A DNA stretch of 64,000 nucleotides from Macrosoma leucophasiata (GCA_036365455.1 JAWQUS010000004.1:7571501-7635500); one strand, 5' to 3'; positions 38,801-48,200 are shown, counted from the stretch's first letter. Notes: generated by a model not told the origin, from the sequence alone. A program made the numbers and translations.

Positions 38801-41316
38801 AATTATAATTTCAGAATGGCGTTTTAAACCCATTTCAATCAGACTAAGCGTTGCCTAATCAATAATTTTAATTCTTTCTGTAATTTGAAAATTAACTTGC
38901 ACACTTTTTGAATATTACACGCCAGTTTATGCATCAAAGATCTCTCAGAATTTCCATTGTTTACAGGAAATAAAGACGATGCAATTGGAGCTAGGGCAGA
39001 CTATAACCAACTTGCGAAGTGCACTACAAGATAAAGAAGATGAATTGAACCAACTCCGCGAATCGTCCAACGTCCAGTCAACAGACACCAGCGCGCTTAA
39101 CGTGGCCGATTATGACGTCACACAGGAGTCCATCGAGAACGAAAAGATACATTACCTGACGCAAACTTTGGTGCAGAAGCAAGGGAAAATAGATAATCTA
39201 TTGGCTGATAATAATATAATGAAAATACAATTGGAGAAATTAGAGGTAAGTAAAGTTGGAAACTGGTTTTGGCGGGCACCTAGAAAGAGACGTGTGGTGC
39301 TCTTATTTTATTTCGTTTTCTTGGTGTATTTTTGAGTTACATTAAAAAAAGTTGGTGGCATTTTGTTTGATATAGGTTTATTACAGTGCCAGTGTATAGT
39401 GAAATAGAATAACAGTGCCAAAACACGGCTTTTCAGATTGCCTCCAAAACTACATTGCAAATGTTCTGGTAAAGTAGCCATCGCTTTACTCGAATTACTG
39501 ACTGTGACTCTGACTGACTTTGACTGACTGACTGATTCTAACTTTAACTAACGCTGCTTTTATACGAATACGAAATATCGTTTTACTTGACACTGGCAAT
39601 ATGCGTAATAGCGATGCCATTTTAAATTAAAAAAAAAAGTTTGAAACTGAACTTGTGTCGTAAAGATGCTTGAGCTGTTTTCTGATCCTAGTTCTCAAAA
39701 TGGCGATATCAAATTCAAAAATGAACCTTTTAAGAGTTGACGTAAGACCTAAATATTTCCTATTTCCAGAGTAAATACAAATCAGAACTGGCAGCCCTTC
39801 GTTCGAATTACTCGCATGTGGTTCATCTACAAGACAACGATTGTCGACGATCACGAGCGCATGCGTCCGTGTCTCCCCTCTCCACACTGTCTCTTAGATT
39901 GGGTGTCATCTTGAAGAGATTCCCCATATTTAGGCTGTTTATCATCGTTTACATGGTAAGTCTGTTTTGAAAGAAAGAAAGAAAGCGGTTTATTTGGCGC
40001 ATAGCCGAGAAACATACAAAAAACAAAAACAGGTTTAAAAACAAAAACAATTAATTTTAAAACAGTAACAGCACAAAAAAAATAACAGTACACAAAAAAA
40101 GGAGACAGAATAAAAAACGCAACCAACTACACAGTAACACAAACAAATAAGTAAGTATAAAATTTTTTTTTTCAAGAACAATGTACATTGTGTTTGAAAT
40201 TTCCAAGTTCCAAGCTTGTCACTAACAGTAACAGTGCATACACATTACAATTCCCTTATACGAAATTTAGCAATTATAATTAATTGTTTTATATCATTTC
40301 GCATTAACACATGCTTGTGAAATATATTTTATTTTAAAGAAAAATGGAAAGAAGAATTTGACTTCAGGCGAGACTCGAACTTGCGGCCTACTGGGAATCT
40401 AGTCCAGCCGCTCTTCCAATTGAGCTACTGAAGTCCTGCCCGATTTGTCAAATCTTTCCTTCACATTTATTGCATTGCTTTATGATAGCAGCAGCGCCAT
40501 CTATTACCAACTATGCTAGTTAGGCAACCGATATAATAGACTTTGCAGTTTATTGAATATCGTTAAGAACTCGCTTTGACAAATCGGACAGGACTTCAGT
40601 AGCTCAATTGGAAGAGCGGCTGGACTAGATTCCCAGTAGGCCGCGAGTTCGAGTCTCGCCTGAAGTCAAATTTTTCTTTCCATTTTCCTTTAAAATAAAA
40701 TTATAATTAAACATTAATTTTAAAGGCCTAAAGATGATATCAAATAGTTATTACAGAATATAAGCAGATATAATATAAGAATTCACAGTTCATCACGTAT
40801 GGTCGTAACTGTATGGCCCTGTAATAACTATCACAGAGACATAACAGCTAAGGTATCAGGGGTGGCAACGCATCTGCATTTTGACTTTTGGTTATTGTGT
40901 AGATCTCTATAGGTTGTGGTCATCGCTTAACATACATGTGAACTGCATGTTTGTTTGCCACTTTCGTTATTCAAATAAAACCTTGAAGAACCGCTCCCGC
41001 AGCTAACCGCTAGTGCGCTAGGGCGCATACAGCATCCGCCTTTCTATTTCTCAAAACACTCAAAGCTACCGAGAATTTACTCAGAGAAAAAACCAAATTA
41101 CAGATTTTTCCCGACCTGGGAATCGAACCTAGGCCCTCGCGCTTCAACATCGCAGGCATAATAATATTATATTGAAATGTCTGTGATAAATATATTGAAC
41201 TCAATATTTGTAATATTTCCCTCGTTTGTTCACAGATTGGTTTACATTTTTGGGTGCTCACGGTCCTTTTTACGAGCACACCAGAAGATTACGTCACGCG
41301 CCCTACTAAATCGTAA
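29480..41316 (+). CDS. Golgin84: Golgin-84 (GOLGA5 orthologue), eight coding exons
   Basis: Tail-anchored cis-Golgi coiled-coil tether that binds Rab1 and captures intra-Golgi vesicles. Exons sum to 1785 nt, 594 aa (human 731, fly about 516). The N-terminus MSWFADLAGKAESLLNNLDE matches the conserved golgin-84 start MSWFVDLAGKAEDLLNRVDQ. Then a basic Ser/Thr-rich disordered region (30-120), a long heptad-rich coiled coil (about 145-540), and the C-terminal STLSLRLGVILKRFPIFRLF followed by the single membrane segment IIVYMIGLHFWVLTVLF and a short lumenal tail, matching FSIRLGIFLRRYPIARVFVIIYMALLHLWVMIVLL of human GOLGA5. All junctions are GT-AG and in phase. Divergent from Rlip. An exon 5 relic lies in the following intron. 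Confidence 0.95.
30165..30323 (+). CDS. Golgin84: Golgin-84 coding exon 2
   Basis: 159 bp; acceptor CTTCCAG, donor GTAAAT, phase 1 to 1. Encodes HSLPEDLEVMSSDEYMYKMQ then NLEVENTMLKNELNVLNREV, equivalent to SNLRLENQLLRNEVQSLNQEM of human golgin-84, where the coiled coil begins. Confidence 0.93.
30557..30795 (+). repeat. tail-type retroposon, diverged
   Basis: Begins CACTGGTGGTAGAGCTCCAGTG; many C-to-T style differences from the other copies. A reversed 3' piece (AAGTGGCAAATAAGCATATAG, about 30795-30855) follows immediately, making a head-to-tail inverted pair. Confidence 0.7.
31492..31762 (-). repeat. tail-type retroposon, full reverse copy
   Basis: Poly(T) at 31492-31506 (poly(A) on minus), GGCAAACAAGCATGCAGTTC, and the ACTGGAGCTCTACCACCAGT end at 31762. 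In the golgin intron 2, about 180 bp before exon 3. Confidence 0.85.
31940..32153 (+). CDS. Golgin84: Golgin-84 coding exon 3
   Basis: 214 bp; acceptor CTACAG, donor GTAACT, phase 1 in and 2 out. Encodes ELSKTSTKLEDIKLSNDKIT and onward to QLQEQNRELENE; pure coiled coil. It has no ATG and reads in phase between exons 2 and 4. Confidence 0.92.
32561..32836 (+). CDS. Golgin84: Golgin-84 coding exon 4
   Basis: 276 bp; acceptor TTTTCAG, donor GTAAGT, phase 2 to 2. Encodes IKRLSHDSNNKDAANAKLEK and onward to DWEAYKLRVKGMLFAKDNEI, equivalent to the LIDYKQKATRILQSKEKLI stretch of the vertebrate protein. Confidence 0.93.
33558..34178. mobile_element. inverted-repeat element, CATAGAGCAACAC family (long copy)
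   Basis: Left CATAGAGCAACACGGGTCACCGGCC; right is the complement of CATAGATCAACACGGGCCACCGGCC. Interior contains ACACAATAAAAATCGTCTATTACTACGAAACTCACA on the reverse strand, shared with 37739-38031. Flanks TGCACAAC and TGCATAAC match at 7 of 8. No transposase. Confidence 0.75.
34225..35180 (-). mobile_element. probable LINE 3' region, reverse
   Basis: Minus-strand 3' end has the block complementary to CGGCCTTATCGCTAACAGCGATTTCTTCCAGGCAACC, also present at 41910-42025. Upstream are GC-rich, coding-like but stop-ridden frames. I recognise the tail as a common moth LINE end but cannot assign its clade. Confidence 0.45.
35200..36090. other. golgin intron 4, nothing recognised
   Basis: AT-rich DNA without ORF or recognised repeat; a tail-type retroposon fragment follows at about 36130-36300. 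Confidence 0.5.
36856..37085. mobile_element. small hAT-like element with ATCGAT palindromes
   Basis: Ends TAGTGTTGTTGCAATAG and the complement of TAGTGTTGCTAAACTATCG; exact 8 bp duplication GTTCATAA at 36848-36855 and 37086-37093. ATCGAT occurs five times, with further CTATCG half-sites. 230 bp, non-coding. Golgin-84 intron 4. Confidence 0.87.
37525..37717 (+). CDS. Golgin84: Golgin-84 coding exon 5
   Basis: 193 bp; acceptor GTTAAAG, donor GTATGT, phase 2 in and 0 out. Encodes EEREDLSQIVTSVRNECEDM, then LETQHNTAERLVVALREALK to CLAMGK. A decayed partial copy lies at 38062-38236. Confidence 0.92.
37739..38031. mobile_element. inverted-repeat element, CATAGAGCAACAC family (short copy)
   Basis: Left CATAGAGCAACACGGGCCACC, right end complement CATAGAGCAACACCGG; flanked by TTGCGATTT on both sides, a 9 bp duplication as in Mutator-like elements. 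It begins 21 bp after the donor of golgin exon 5 and ends 31 bp before the exon 5 relic. Confidence 0.8.
38062..38236 (+). pseudogene. decayed duplicate of Golgin-84 exon 5
   Basis: Aligns base for base over long stretches with 37553-37717: GATGAAGACGC(A/G)TGTGAC, AGTTGGAAAC, CAACACAAT, CGAGCGTCTAGT and CACCATGG(T/G)GAA before the donor. In the exon 5 frame a TAG (38108-38110) replaces CAG, and there are later indels. The first 28 bp of the exon and its acceptor are missing; a GT remains at the donor position. Almost certainly not spliced. Confidence 0.88.
38279..38490 (+). repeat. Helitron-like short repeat
   Basis: Starts TCTGCTAATATTATAAAGCTG followed by a (GTTT)n/(GCTT)n tract and AGAACTACTGGTCCGAATTG; ends GCGCGAAGCCGGGGCGGGCGGTTAG. 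The start and GCGAAGCCGGGGCGGG end are, from memory, typical of abundant lepidopteran non-autonomous Helitrons. Confidence 0.5.
38967..39245 (+). CDS. Golgin84: Golgin-84 coding exon 6
   Basis: 279 bp; acceptor TTTACAG, donor GTAAGT, phase 0 to 0. Encodes EIKTMQLELGQTITNLRSAL to IHYLTQTLVQKQGKIDNLLA, matching LHQLTETLIQKQTMLESLS of human golgin-84. Confidence 0.94.
39320..39622. repeat. duplicated block, copy 2 (Golgin-84 intron 6)
   Basis: Sister of 28895-29198, same orientation, about 85-90% similar by eye with small indels. Starts 75 bp after the exon 6 donor. Confidence 0.8.
39770..39955 (+). CDS. Golgin84: Golgin-84 coding exon 7 (membrane-anchor start)
   Basis: 186 bp; acceptor TTTCCAG, donor GTAAGT, phase 0 to 0. 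Encodes SKYKSELAALRSNYSHVVHL to STLSLRLGVILKRFPIFRLF and IIVYM. Confidence 0.95.
40360..40435 (-). tRNA. tRNA-like sequence, left arm (probably a pseudogene or SINE head)
   Basis: Minus strand: acceptor GACTTCA with TGAAGTC (7 of 7), D-arm GCTC/GAGC, T-arm with a 5 bp stem interrupted once (GCAAG/CTCGC) and loop TTCGAGT. Anticodon arm CTGGA/CCCAG has one A-C mismatch; loop CTAGATT would give AGA. Followed by a run of T. No CCA encoded. Confidence 0.5.
40592..40667 (+). tRNA. tRNA-like sequence, right arm (probably a pseudogene or SINE head)
   Basis: Same as the left copy on the plus strand, but with a perfect T-arm (GCGAG TTCGAGT CTCGC). Acceptor 7 of 7, D-arm 4 of 4. Followed by CAAATTTTTC, a good RNA polymerase III terminator. 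The long variable segment and mismatched anticodon arm argue against a standard tRNA. Confidence 0.5.
40783..40965 (+). repeat. tail-type retroposon fragment
   Basis: GGCCCTGTAATAACTATCACAGAGACATAAC to AACTGCATGTTTGTTTGCCAC; lacks the 5' third. Confidence 0.7.
41236..41316 (+). CDS. Golgin84: Golgin-84 coding exon 8 (membrane anchor and C-terminus)
   Basis: 81 bp; acceptor TTCACAG, stop TAA 41314-41316. Encodes IGLHFWVLTVLFTSTPEDYV then TRPTKS. Too short for ORF callers, but it completes the tail anchor. Confidence 0.94.
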   Translation: MGLHFWVLTVLFTSTPEDYVTRPTKS

Positions 41317-41319
41317 CTG

Positions 41320-41905
41320 AATATTGTGTTTTATTTATATAAAAATATTGTAATCGCGTTCACAATAAGTTATATTATTATACATATTAATCATGTGAAG
41401 TCGAATCTCGCCACAGAGTTGAGGTATTTATTATCAAATCGATTTAACGTATTTTATATAATTAGAACTTTATAACGACGTAACGTTGATATGATTAAAT
41501 TAGGCATCTATTCAATTTAGGTATTTGTTTGTTGAAAAACACTAAACTTGTTGCTTCGTTTTTATTATTATATATTTCTAGTGACCCTTTTAAAAATTGT
41601 CACGGTTTCTTATCAATATTATGCATGTGGAAAAACAGAAAAACTGAATCATTCTATCTATTAGAAAAGCCCGCATCAAAATCCGTTGCGTTGTTTAAAA
41701 GATTTAAGATACATAGAGAGAGGCAGCGGGATGCGACTTTGTTTTATATATATATTTATTTATTTAATCTTTTGTGCACTAAAATGATACATAAGGCGGA
41801 CTTAACGCCACTAGGCATATATACTGTAGTGATGTATAAAACATTACATAGGTACTATTTGGTAATGTGCAATTTTTGGGGACTTCATCCCACGTAACAA
41901 CAACA
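41320..41905. other. probable Golgin-84 3' UTR and flank
   Basis: No conserved frame. No canonical AATAAA close to the stop; ATTAAA occurs near 41493. The transcript end cannot be placed. Confidence 0.35.
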
Positions 41906-41909
41906 ACAA

Positions 41910-42025
41910 CAACAATATTCTTTATTGTACACCAATCAGGAATAGGTTAGATACAATGGCAGGAGAACAAGCACAAATGGCGGCCTTATCGCTACACAGC
42001 GATTTCTACCAGGCAACGTAATTAC
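41910..42025 (-). repeat. LINE 3' tail fragment
   Basis: CAACAACAACAACAATATTC tract, then TCTTTATTGTACA and GGCGGCCTTATCGCTACACAGCGATT with CAGGCAACGTA, the same terminal block as at 34225-34345. Confidence 0.55.
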
Positions 42026-42029
42026 TAGA

Positions 42030-43140
42030 ACATAATATGAGCCCAGTGGTATGTTTTTTTTTATTTAATTCTTCCAGACAATGGAATATCAGTTATCATG
42101 CCTAATAAAGTATACCGTTAACGTGGCTTCGACGGAATTCGGAATACTGGTAGGTATATGACGTAGTTAAATGCGTTTTCATGTGAAGCATATAAATATT
42201 TATTATTTAAATATTCAGTGATTAGATTTTAATTTTAGTTTCGAGATCGATCTATCTCAACTTTGAGGCGTGGGTTAAATATAATAGGAAGTAAAGGAAT
42301 TAGAAATAAAATGTGTCTTGTACCTTCAGATTTGAACTTTTAAAGTTAAAATTTGAAGTATGTTATGTTGTATATTTATTTTATTTGGGTATTGTATTAA
42401 ATGTAAAATATAATAATTATTATTATTATAAAAACTGTATAAACTGTGTTTTTTAGTTTATTAAAAATGTTCCTTAGGCGCAGTCTTAAACTTTACTGTA
42501 CCATTCTGAACAGGAAATGGAAGATTGAGTTCGTCCTACATGTCGTGCAAGTATTAGTTTTTACTTATGCCGTTCTACGAGTTCGAGTTTATGTTGCGTC
42601 TTACTGTTATTGTATTCACCTAAATATTGTATGCTTTAAATATAAAAAAAAATATAAAAAATACTGATAGGCGCATCATACAAAAATATGCTACTAAAAA
42701 TAGTGTAATTATGTCGTACATAGATGCTATGTTCCGTTATTACTGCGGGCACTGCAAGATGTGACGTCAGTTCAGTGCTCTGCGAAGCCGTATTATTTAA
42801 AATAGAACGCTGTCCAGTGTGCTGGATGGATGCACGGTTATCTATGTTTTAAATTACTCTCATTTTATACAAAATATTGGTTTCACAATGCAATAAACAC
42901 ATTTTCTTTGAAACCACTGAGAGCGCCTTACCTCGAAAGCTACATTGCTCGCAGTAAAAAAATAACGTCAGTTGTGATGTCATACATATTCTTCGATATA
43001 ACACGTGCGGTAGTTATACTGTCAGTCTACGAGTATATTGGGACGAAATTCTCACCAGTTCAGCACTGTCGCAGTGTTCTCAGTGTATATCGGAACAGCC
43101 AAACAGTCTTACAAGGGAGACCTATATTAAGAAATATGCT
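42030..43140. other. non-coding DNA, no feature recognised
   Basis: AT-rich; the 126 aa frame at 42830-43210 shows no motif and overlaps a MITE. Confidence 0.45.
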
Positions 43141-43141
43141 T

Positions 43142-43247
43142 AGGTTCGGTTGCACCAAAATATTTAACATATTTCTTAAAGTTCGAGGAGGATGTAAAAA
43201 TTTACGTTGACAATAACTTTAACAAATATTTTGGTGCAACCGAACCT
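43142..43247. mobile_element. 106 bp MITE, AGGTTCGGTTGCACC termini
   Basis: AGGTTCGGTTGCACCAAAATATTT and its exact complement (24 bp) at the two ends. Confidence 0.8.
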
Positions 43248-43643
43248 TCATGTTTTGTTGACAAGCGATACATATACTTTTTTTTAAACGGTGCCAGATT
43301 TTGAATCTGTTGCCCTTATCACAGAATATGCGCGGATAATGCAATTAATGGAACGTCTTACCTTACATGGACTGTGCCGATGGTTCATAATTCTAACATT
43401 CCTGAATAACAAATTGACAATTTTGTAATGGTTTCAACATTACAGAATAAAAGAAAGTAACATAGTATATGTAGAAAAATACGGTATGCATATATAATCG
43501 CACAAACAACGAATGTGGCTCAACGTTTTCTGTGACGTTGACTTGGCTCAAATGTACATAAAAGTGTAAAAATGTAGATAGTTTAGTTTATCATTTAGCG
43601 AATCTCTTCACAAACCCTTGCGAATTGGTTATGTTACTGACTA

Positions 43644-44057
43644 AAGGTCTTCGCACATTACACCGACTCAACTCCATTTCAACTCACAGTATGGCAATGA
43701 AAGGTTTTATTACTTAAAGAGTGAATTTGTGAACTTGTAAGTTAAAGGTATATGACGCGTCCACGCACACATGAACTTGGTCCACGCGTTGTCCACGTAT
43801 TGACTGACACCGACCCGTTTGCCTCATCGTTGTCGGCGAATTGGACACTAGTCGACAATGTGCTTACAGCTAGCGGGCGAAGCGTTGCCAATTCGTTGCC
43901 AAACAAGGTGAAATTCAAATAACGACTGTTAGATCTGGTTGAGTTTGAGCTAGTTGACAACGCGCTTTCCACTCGCTGACCACTTAACTTGTTGATAGCT
44001 CTTTTAGTTGGAAGTGTATTGGATTGGCGTTGAGTCGATGAAATGTGCGAAGACCTT
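43644..44057. mobile_element. 414 bp MITE, AAGGTCTTCGCACATT termini
   Basis: Left AAGGTCTTCGCACATTACAC...CGACTCAAC; right complement AAGGTCTTCGCACATTTCAT...CGACTCAAC. Interior rich in CGTTG/CAACG words; no coding. Confidence 0.78.
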
Positions 44058-44938
44058 AAGTATGACAAAATTATAATTTCTTGATAAACTGTATTGTATA
44101 ATCTTTTGTTATGATATTGGAAATTATATTGTTATTAAATTTATTCTAATAAAATTGGAGTTTATTAAATTTCCATTGTATTATAATTCTTTGTACTTAT
44201 TTTTAATTCCCTTTCAAATGTGTGAGCATTATAGATACTCGCTTAGCGTGTTTACTACGTTTAAACAAAAAAACGCACCGTGTGTGAGCCCAACCGTACA
44301 TGGTTTTGAGAAACACTTGTGATGATTGGCTTAGGTACTATAACTACTGATTACAGATGAAAAATTACTTTGGTGTCAGAGGCGGCAATGCATAAATTAC
44401 CTTACCTAACCTCCGGTTTTTGACCTGGTAGCTATACCTAGATGTCTACAATATACTTACCTACTGCACTGTACAGTTTAAAGTTAAATAAATAATTATT
44501 TTTCATCTTGTCCCATAACCACCAGAAAATGCGTAAATCCTTGTGGTTACAGTTGCCTACTCATAAAACCACGACTGTTCTACCTGTGTGTATGAAATGG
44601 TAAGATTGAGGATGTAGGTACATTTTACTGCTGGTACGTACATACCATCAACTATGGAGGAAGGCTGATTGGTCTGTGGTACATACATACAAAACGACAG
44701 TTCAGTAGGTATGAGAACGTTCCAAGTAAAATCAAACTTCATAAATCATTCACAGCATTCATTTAGATCCAGAGCTTATATTTACGTCCTGTGTCGCCTT
44801 CTTATGTACGTACATACTCGTATCAGTAGGTAGGTTCCGATTTAGAGTAGGCTAGAAGGTTCTAACCCGTCCTTCAAAAAAAAAAAATCAAGTCCAATCC
44901 AAATATGATTCATCTCACTTAGGGACTGGTACTTTTAC

Positions 44939-45195
44939 TAATGGTAGAGCTCCACCGTGGGAGCTCGATGGCGTAGGCACGACCGCATCATCTAATATAT
45001 CTGCCCCAAAGTAGTGTTCAGAAATATTGAGCTCCGGTTATATGATAATGTGTGGCCCCAAAATAACTATCACAACAAGAAACGACTTAAAATAACTAAT
45101 AATAACTAACACAGATGCGAAATAACTGAATGCTCAGGGGAGGGGTGGCATCATTTGTTTTTGGTTTTTCTATGTAATGAAAGGAGCAAACAAGC
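44939..45195 (+). repeat. tail-type retroposon, diverged
   Basis: ACTAATGGTAGAGCTCCACCG start; degraded second half with a small internal AATAACTAA duplication. Confidence 0.65.
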
Positions 45196-45258
45196 GGTCA
45201 TTGCCCGTGGTACACCTACTTCCACCTGGGTGAACGAGGGGTAAAAAAATTCATGCCA

Positions 45259-45500
45259 AGTTCACATTGATGTTAAGTGATGACTGCAGCCTATAAACAC
45301 TTACACAAAGACCAGAGGTCAAAATGCAGATGCGTTACCACTTCTGAGGCCTTAAGTGTTATGCATCTGTGCCAGTAATTACAGGGCCGTACAATCATAA
45401 CTCCATCTTGACGCCGGTTTTTGTGTAGATGTCTATAGGCTGCACCATTATCTATCAATTCTATCATATGAACTGCTTGCTTGTTTGCCACTATCATACC
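45259..45500. repeat. inverted pair of tail-type retroposon fragments
   Basis: 45259-45390 is a reverse fragment (GTTCACATTGATGTTAAGTG to ATTACAGGGCCGTAC). 45405-45500 is a forward 3' fragment (TTTTTGTGTAGATGTCTATAGG to GCTTGTTTGCCAC). Confidence 0.65.
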
Positions 45501-46053
45501 AAAAAAAGTAGATACCTACTGTACGAAGGTGGTTCAAATTGTTCTAATAATGCGTGTATGAAGAGAATGACGAAAGAAGAAGCACCGGAGGTTTGTAAAG
45601 ACCGAGTGATTTAGTGCTTTACGCTGTCTTGCTATGAACCTACTTACCTGCTGCTCACTTCTTCCCCTGACCCGAAAAAGCCTCATTTTGAGACACAAGT
45701 TAAATGATAATTGGATCGTAAATTACCGCAATTAGGACATTCCTGCAGTATTTTATTCAGTTTGTTTCTTAAATACACACGCCTCTTATTAAACGTCGAT
45801 AACGGGTTTCTGAATCCCATTTACATTTTTTTTACAACTGGGGTTACATTACAGTTAATTATCTACTTATTAAGTGAGTGGGGTCTGGTTCTTTCATTTA
45901 CATAAGTTATGTTTATACTTACTTAACCTAAAATAACTATATAGATATCTGTTTAATTACCTACTTACGAAGCTATAAATAAAATGAATCGCGTTTGTTT
46001 ACCTAAGTATATAAGTAGGTACTGCCTCTAGTTATTTGATTACCTGCGTACCT

Positions 46054-46092
46054 GCGTTCGTTCCTCGTGGTGCAGCCACGAGGAACGAACGC
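46054..46092. repeat. perfect 17 bp GC-rich hairpin
   Basis: GCGTTCGTTCCTCGTGG, loop TGCAG, exact complement. Isolated; no neighbouring gene. Confidence 0.75.
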
Positions 46093-46189
46093 CTTGTGCC
46101 ATCTCTGTTCCTACCTATCTACCATAATTTCAGTGGAGACACATCCACTGTTAGACAATAGCCTTCCCCACAACAGTGTTGTACATAAT

Positions 46190-46740
46190 AATAGGAGAAT
46201 ATGGCATAATCGCCATACTTGGCATGTGGATTAGCGATCGCAGTAGCGGCAAATTTGTGGCGTCTCTCTGCTGCCCATTCCTCATTATTTTATTGGGATG
46301 ATTTGAATGTCATTGTAAGCCGAAACCGGAGAATTGTCCTCCACAAGTGGGCGGTGGGTTCGTCTCGTCCAGACGCGACGCGGGTGTATAATTGCAACCC
46401 TTGATACGTCCCACTGCTGGGCACGAGTCTATCCCCCTTCTTGGAAGGAGGTCTGGAGCTTACTCCACCACACTGCTCCAATGCGGGTTGGTGGAGATAA
46501 GGGTTAGTGCCCAACGCGTTGTCGAATGTTTTCAAACCGCCCATAAGGCTTCCGACGAGGTTTAACGACTGCTATCAGACTCTATCGATAGCAACCGGGA
46601 CCGACGGTTTGACGTGTCCTCCGAAACACGGAAACGCGCATTTTTATTTGACCCTAGCGGTCACCCATCAGACACCCGACCGCGCCCGTATTGCTTAACC
46701 TAGTAGATCGCTTCCGATCTACACCAGCTGCGGGGCCATG
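46190..46740 (-). repeat. LINE 3' region, reverse
   Basis: TGATACGTCCCACTGCTGGGCAC (46403 on) and the blocks listed for 15985-16290 in reverse. The left part resembles 13440-13650. Stop-free frames here are composition artefacts. Confidence 0.6.
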
Positions 46741-46759
46741 CGCGCTTCACGACTCGGAC

Positions 46760-47330
46760 GCGACGCGGATGTAATAACTAGTAATGAGGTACTAACTGAA
46801 ATAATTCCGCGAATTCCTGATGACTTTTCCACTTGGTACCACAAATGCTACTTTGGGAATAGTTTAGTCTAGATCTGAAGGTTTAAAGAATATCTTCCTA
46901 TTGGGTCCATAAGATTCTCAAAAGAACCGGTACCTAATATTCCGTGCCGACAATTATAAGAATTTAGCTGCTTAAAAATTTTCAAAGCATTTATAAATAC
47001 ATCGTCAGTAATGTAGTTCTGAATGTAGATGAATACATACATACATACCATATTATCATAAAAATATTAGTGGCGACTGCGATCGTACAAATAGATTAAA
47101 GCATTGATGACGTTCTCACATAATCAGGTTTTACTTGGTATTTATCGTTATTAACAAATAGGGAAAAAAGGCGTTATTATTGGAATTATAATCGTAGTAT
47201 TTCTTAGTACACACAAGTCCAAAATCTAGGAACACCCAAACCCACGTCGGACCTTATTTCATGTTAAAGTGATCGACGTCACTATTTTAATATCGCTTCG
47301 CTATCGCTTGACAACTTACACCCATATTCT
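46760..47330. other. non-coding, nothing recognised
   Basis: No ORF with motifs and no recognised repeat. Confidence 0.45.
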
Positions 47331-47333
47331 AAG

Positions 47334-47469
47334 GGCGAGATTCACAGACCGCGCTACGACTTTACTTTCAAGCAAAGTACGCTTCGAACTGTCAAATCCC
47401 ATACTGTACTGACAGTTCTAAGCATACTTTGCTCAAAGTAAAGTCGTAGTGCGGTCTGTGAATCTCACC
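47334..47469. mobile_element. fold-back MITE, AGATTCACAGACCGC family (copy 1)
   Basis: GCGAGATTCACAGACCGC(G)CTACGACTTTACTTTC pairs with GCAAAGTAAAGTCGTAGTGCGGTCTGTGAATCTC. Near-identical sister at 59994-60128 and a half copy at 47667-47730. Confidence 0.82.
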
Positions 47470-47666
47470 ATAAGACGTTACTCTAAACATTCCTTGACTC
47501 ACACTCAGCTGAGGATACCTTATGAGGATGCCTCGAAATCCATATTCTTAGTTTTTGTATTTTGACAGTAACTCATGTGTACGGATTATCAAGATAATTC
47601 ACAAAGTCTTGAAAGTCCATTTTTTTCCAGAATTTTGGCGGAGTGTCCGCGGTGTGTTGTAGGTAC

Positions 47667-47730
47667 TGACAGTTCTAAGCATACTTTGCTCAAAGTAAAA
47701 GTAGCTCGTAGTGCGGTCTGTAAATCTCAC
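47667..47730. repeat. half copy of the same fold-back MITE
   Basis: TGACAGTTCTAAGCATACTTTGCTCAAAGTAAA to GTGCGGTCTGTAAATCTCAC; only one arm remains. Confidence 0.75.
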
Positions 47731-47840
47731 AATTAGAATACGGGTGTTAGTGGTCATCAGAGTAGTTTAAGATACGCCAACGTTCACGCACGACGCCTGA
47801 AGGGACTGCTTGTTATATAGACACAGATTTTTTTGAATTG

Positions 47841-47970
47841 AATTTCGTAGGCGGTTTATTATTAAACCGCCTACGAAATTCCGTGCCGTCTCCAGATTAT
47901 TCTGGAGACAGCACTAGTCTACTTCACCGGACAATTGGCGAGAGCAAAGGGCTCTGAGTCTAAATAAATT
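47841..47970. repeat. 18 bp hairpin plus short repeat tail
   Basis: AATTTCGTAGGCGGTTTA and its exact complement (47841-47880), followed by the CTAGTCTACTTCACCGGACAATTGGCGAG...GGGCTC repeat also found at 59700-59755 and, degraded, at 5905-5950. Confidence 0.6.
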
Positions 47971-48153
47971 AATAAAATGGTAATAAGGATGCGGATGTTG
48001 GCGGATGCTGTCATTTGGCACGTTACCGAGAAAGTTTTTCTATGTGTAAATATGTACGTAAATACGAATGAAACACAGGATACAGAATCAAAGAACAGCC
48101 TTAGGTAGTAGGTACCTACTAGGTATTCTAAATAAATAAATACGCACTAATAA

Positions 48154-48200
48154 CAACAACATAACGTGAGTGTGTTGTTGTTACTCACGTTATGTTGTTG
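48154..48200. repeat. perfect 18 bp hairpin
   Basis: CAACAACATAACGTGAGT and its exact complement around an 11-base loop. Confidence 0.7.

Larger units (their letters stand above)
40329..40700. mobile_element. inverted repeat carrying two tRNA-like sequences
   Basis: Two arms of about 125 bp (40329-40455 and 40575-40700) are near-perfect reverse complements around a central spacer of about 120 bp. Each arm contains a 76 nt tRNA-like sequence reading outward and followed by a T run. Golgin-84 intron 7. Confidence 0.8.

Noticed and set aside
40360..40667. Calling the two tRNA-like sequences functional tRNA genes
   Set aside because: Mismatched anticodon arm, odd variable region, palindromic arrangement and a third repeat-associated relative favour a tRNA-derived repeat.
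42830..43210. 126-residue plus-strand frame
   Set aside because: No recognisable motif; its 3' third is a MITE.
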